From Zygnema cylindricum (lineage: Eukaryota > Streptophyta > Zygnematophyceae > Zygnematales > Zygnemataceae), in NCBI GenBank assembly GCA_037447655.1, contig JBBHKE010003030.1:38989-102988 (forward strand): a DNA stretch of 64,000 nt, read 5' to 3'. Shown one piece after another: positions 62,470-64,000 of the stretch (the first letter of the stretch is position 1; the number at the start of each line of letters is the position of its first letter). The notes under the pieces were generated by a model. The model searched no databases. It saw nothing but the letters and a program-made list of their open reading frames with translations, and was not told the origin of the DNA. The translations under genes were made by a program, and so were the position numbers.

Positions 62470-63966
62470 GAGGGAAAATCATTACTGTGGAAGGGGAAAT
62501 AGGGGAGAAGGATAAAGGGACACCTATGGTGAGGGGAGCTAGGCTTTCAGCTATGGTACCACTAGTAGGGATTAAAACTGAAGAAAATGACAAAAAAATA
62601 TGGGAATATAAAAACACTATAGCAAAGCATCTCATGCTTAGAAACGTGTCTAAGTCCACAACTATCACTCTTATAAACTTAATAAAGTATTCAGAGATAT
62701 GGGAAGCACTAATTCAGATTTATAAGAGTGAGACTATACAGAGGCAGCTGTTAGTAAAACAAGAAATAGAGGCCTATGTTTATAAATGCGGTAGCATGAT
62801 AAAGTTTTGCAATGATATTTCTGCCTTATATGTTGAGCTTGCTAGTGCGGGAAATGTAGAATCTGAGGAGAGAAAGATTAATACATTAATCATGAAACTC
62901 CCAGATGAGTACGAAGACATCACTTAGCGTATGCAGGCAATGGATGTCTCCTCATGGACTTGGAGCATTACCATGGGGATAATTCTTGTTAGGGAAAGCA
63001 CTTTGGTGCTTCGTAGGTGAAGTGACAAGGAGACTGCATTTATAGCTGGTGGTGACTTGCGGAAGCATGATGTGAGGAACGGCGGTGATGAGCGGAAGCG
63101 TGAGGAGAGGAAGAAAGACAAAGGTAAACCTTATCGGAACTTTGGTGGAAAGAGAGGGAGAAAAAAAGAAACGGGAGCTTTGGAAAAGGGGGTTTGCTTC
63201 TTTTGTAGAGAACTGGGTCACCATATAGAGGAGTGTCTTCGTTTGGAAGAACTTAGAAGTTGGAGTGTGAATGAGGAGGAAGAAGGGGAAGAGGAGAAAG
63301 AGGATGAAATCTTGGAGCCATCGAATGGAAAAAGGGAGAAAAGTAAAGGCATTTGAATAAGGGTGGAAATAAGAGAGTAATGGAGGGATCAGATCTCAGG
63401 AAATGGAAAGAGATCAGGATCAAAGAAAAATAAGGGATAATGAAGAATCGGTGTGGGGGGTTTAAGAATAAAGAAGAGGTTTTAATGAAAGGTTTAAGGG
63501 AGGAGAAATACTTATTGGGAATAATTTTAGAAAGAGAGAGTGGAAAGAAATCCATGGGAGAGAGTGAGGAAAGCTCAATTTTTGCGGGTAATGGGTTGGA
63601 CATCACTAAAGGGAGTGATGGTATTTATGAAGGTGTGCTTGTAAAAGGATTAGCATCTAGGTGTATGTTGCAGATTGGAGATGGGGCTGGCAATTTGGAT
63701 CGCAAGAGGGAAATCAGTTTGTGTGTGAATGAAAAAATTATGAGGTGGATAAAATCTTTGCTCGGATTTATGAAAAGTGGGATGTTAAATAAAATGTGTG
63801 ATGCAGTCATTATGTCAGTTCATCTAATACACTGTGTTAAACACGAGAGTATTTTCTTAAGTTTTATTAAAGGAAAAGGAAAAAGGAAAAAAAAAATAAA
63901 CGGAGGGGGTGTTTGTTTACTTGTTTGTGGAAGTTGAAAGGAAAATAGACTAGAAAATAAGTGGAG
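62470..63966 (+). pseudogene. CopA-6, second copy of the gag-only family
   Basis: Collinear with CopA-5 from inside gag: MVRGARLSAMVPLVGIKTEE, INTLIMKLPDEYEDIT (stop), then after a frame change the knuckle CFFCRELGHHIEEC, an acidic linker, and the same pol remnant GLREEKYLLGIILERESGKK, LVKGLASRCMLQIGDGAGNL, DRKREISLCVNEKIMRWIKS and a Lys-rich GKGKRKKK tail. It is missing the same protease, integrase and RT core, so the deletion is a family trait and not specific to CopA-5. Several stops make this copy inactive. Confidence 0.85.
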
Positions 63967-64000
63967 TGTTGATATTTGAGTATTTTCTAAGACTGTATTA
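63967..64000 (+). repeat. CopA-6 3' LTR start
   Basis: TGTTGATATTTGAGTATTTT follows the polypurine tract AGAAAATAAGTGGAG; the rest is beyond the right edge. Confidence 0.75.

Overview
The window is repeat-dense nuclear DNA of a eukaryote, most likely a streptophyte (land plant or charophyte alga). This rests on plant-like Ty1/copia and Ty3/gypsy proteins, on copia primer-binding sites complementary to the anticodon arm of a plant-type initiator tRNA-Met, and on one spliced low-complexity gene. I cannot name the species. There is a 10-N assembly gap at 9286-9295. I use working names: CopA and CopB for two copia families, Gyp1 for an old gypsy element, and Gyp2 for a short gag-protease element.

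Layout. 1-5391 is CopA-1 (minus), inserted into CopB-1 (plus, 5392-7893). 7894-15974 is not retroelement-dominated: AT-rich DNA, microsatellite-like tandem repeats, two spliced exons of an unrecognised minus-strand gene (10471-12909), a homopurine G-rich tract and a small inverted-repeat element. From 15975 to 59699 one decayed minus-strand gypsy element, Gyp1, forms the backbone. It has been opened by at least five insertions: CopA-3 (17533-37804), CopA-4 (38530-44883), two solo CopA LTRs (45175-50672 and 51136-52392) and CopB-3 (53230-58920). CopA-3's 3' LTR was in turn hit by an unclassified solo LTR (17922-18992) and by CopB-2 (19418-32119). CopB-2 carries Gyp2 (21534-28878) inside its protease region. 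The first solo CopA LTR carries CopA-5 (46039-50366). 59700-64000 is a CopA mosaic with a head-to-head inversion and a second copy of the CopA-5 type.

Most boundaries come from TG...CA ends, target-site duplications and reading frames that resume across insertions. Target duplications: gtacc for CopB-2, aaatc for CopA-3, gtcta for CopA-4, gcgga for CopA-5, acaa for Gyp2, cgaca for the unknown solo LTR; the two solo CopA LTRs and CopB-3 match at 4 of 5 bases.

The most unusual content is as follows. (1) Gyp2, and the 3' end of Gyp1, have repeats arranged A1-internal-B1-A2-B2 instead of two equal LTRs, and Gyp2 has a 17-nt match that could let its own transcript prime reverse transcription. (2) CopA-5 is a compact gag-only non-autonomous element with LTRs that look identical, one open 647-codon frame and a sibling copy at the window end. 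(3) In both copia families the gag start codon lies inside the LTR and the primer-binding site is read as gag codons Val-Met-Gly. (4) CopA LTRs carry an antisense tRNA-like module. (5) Gyp1 pol ends in a PHD-finger-like module.
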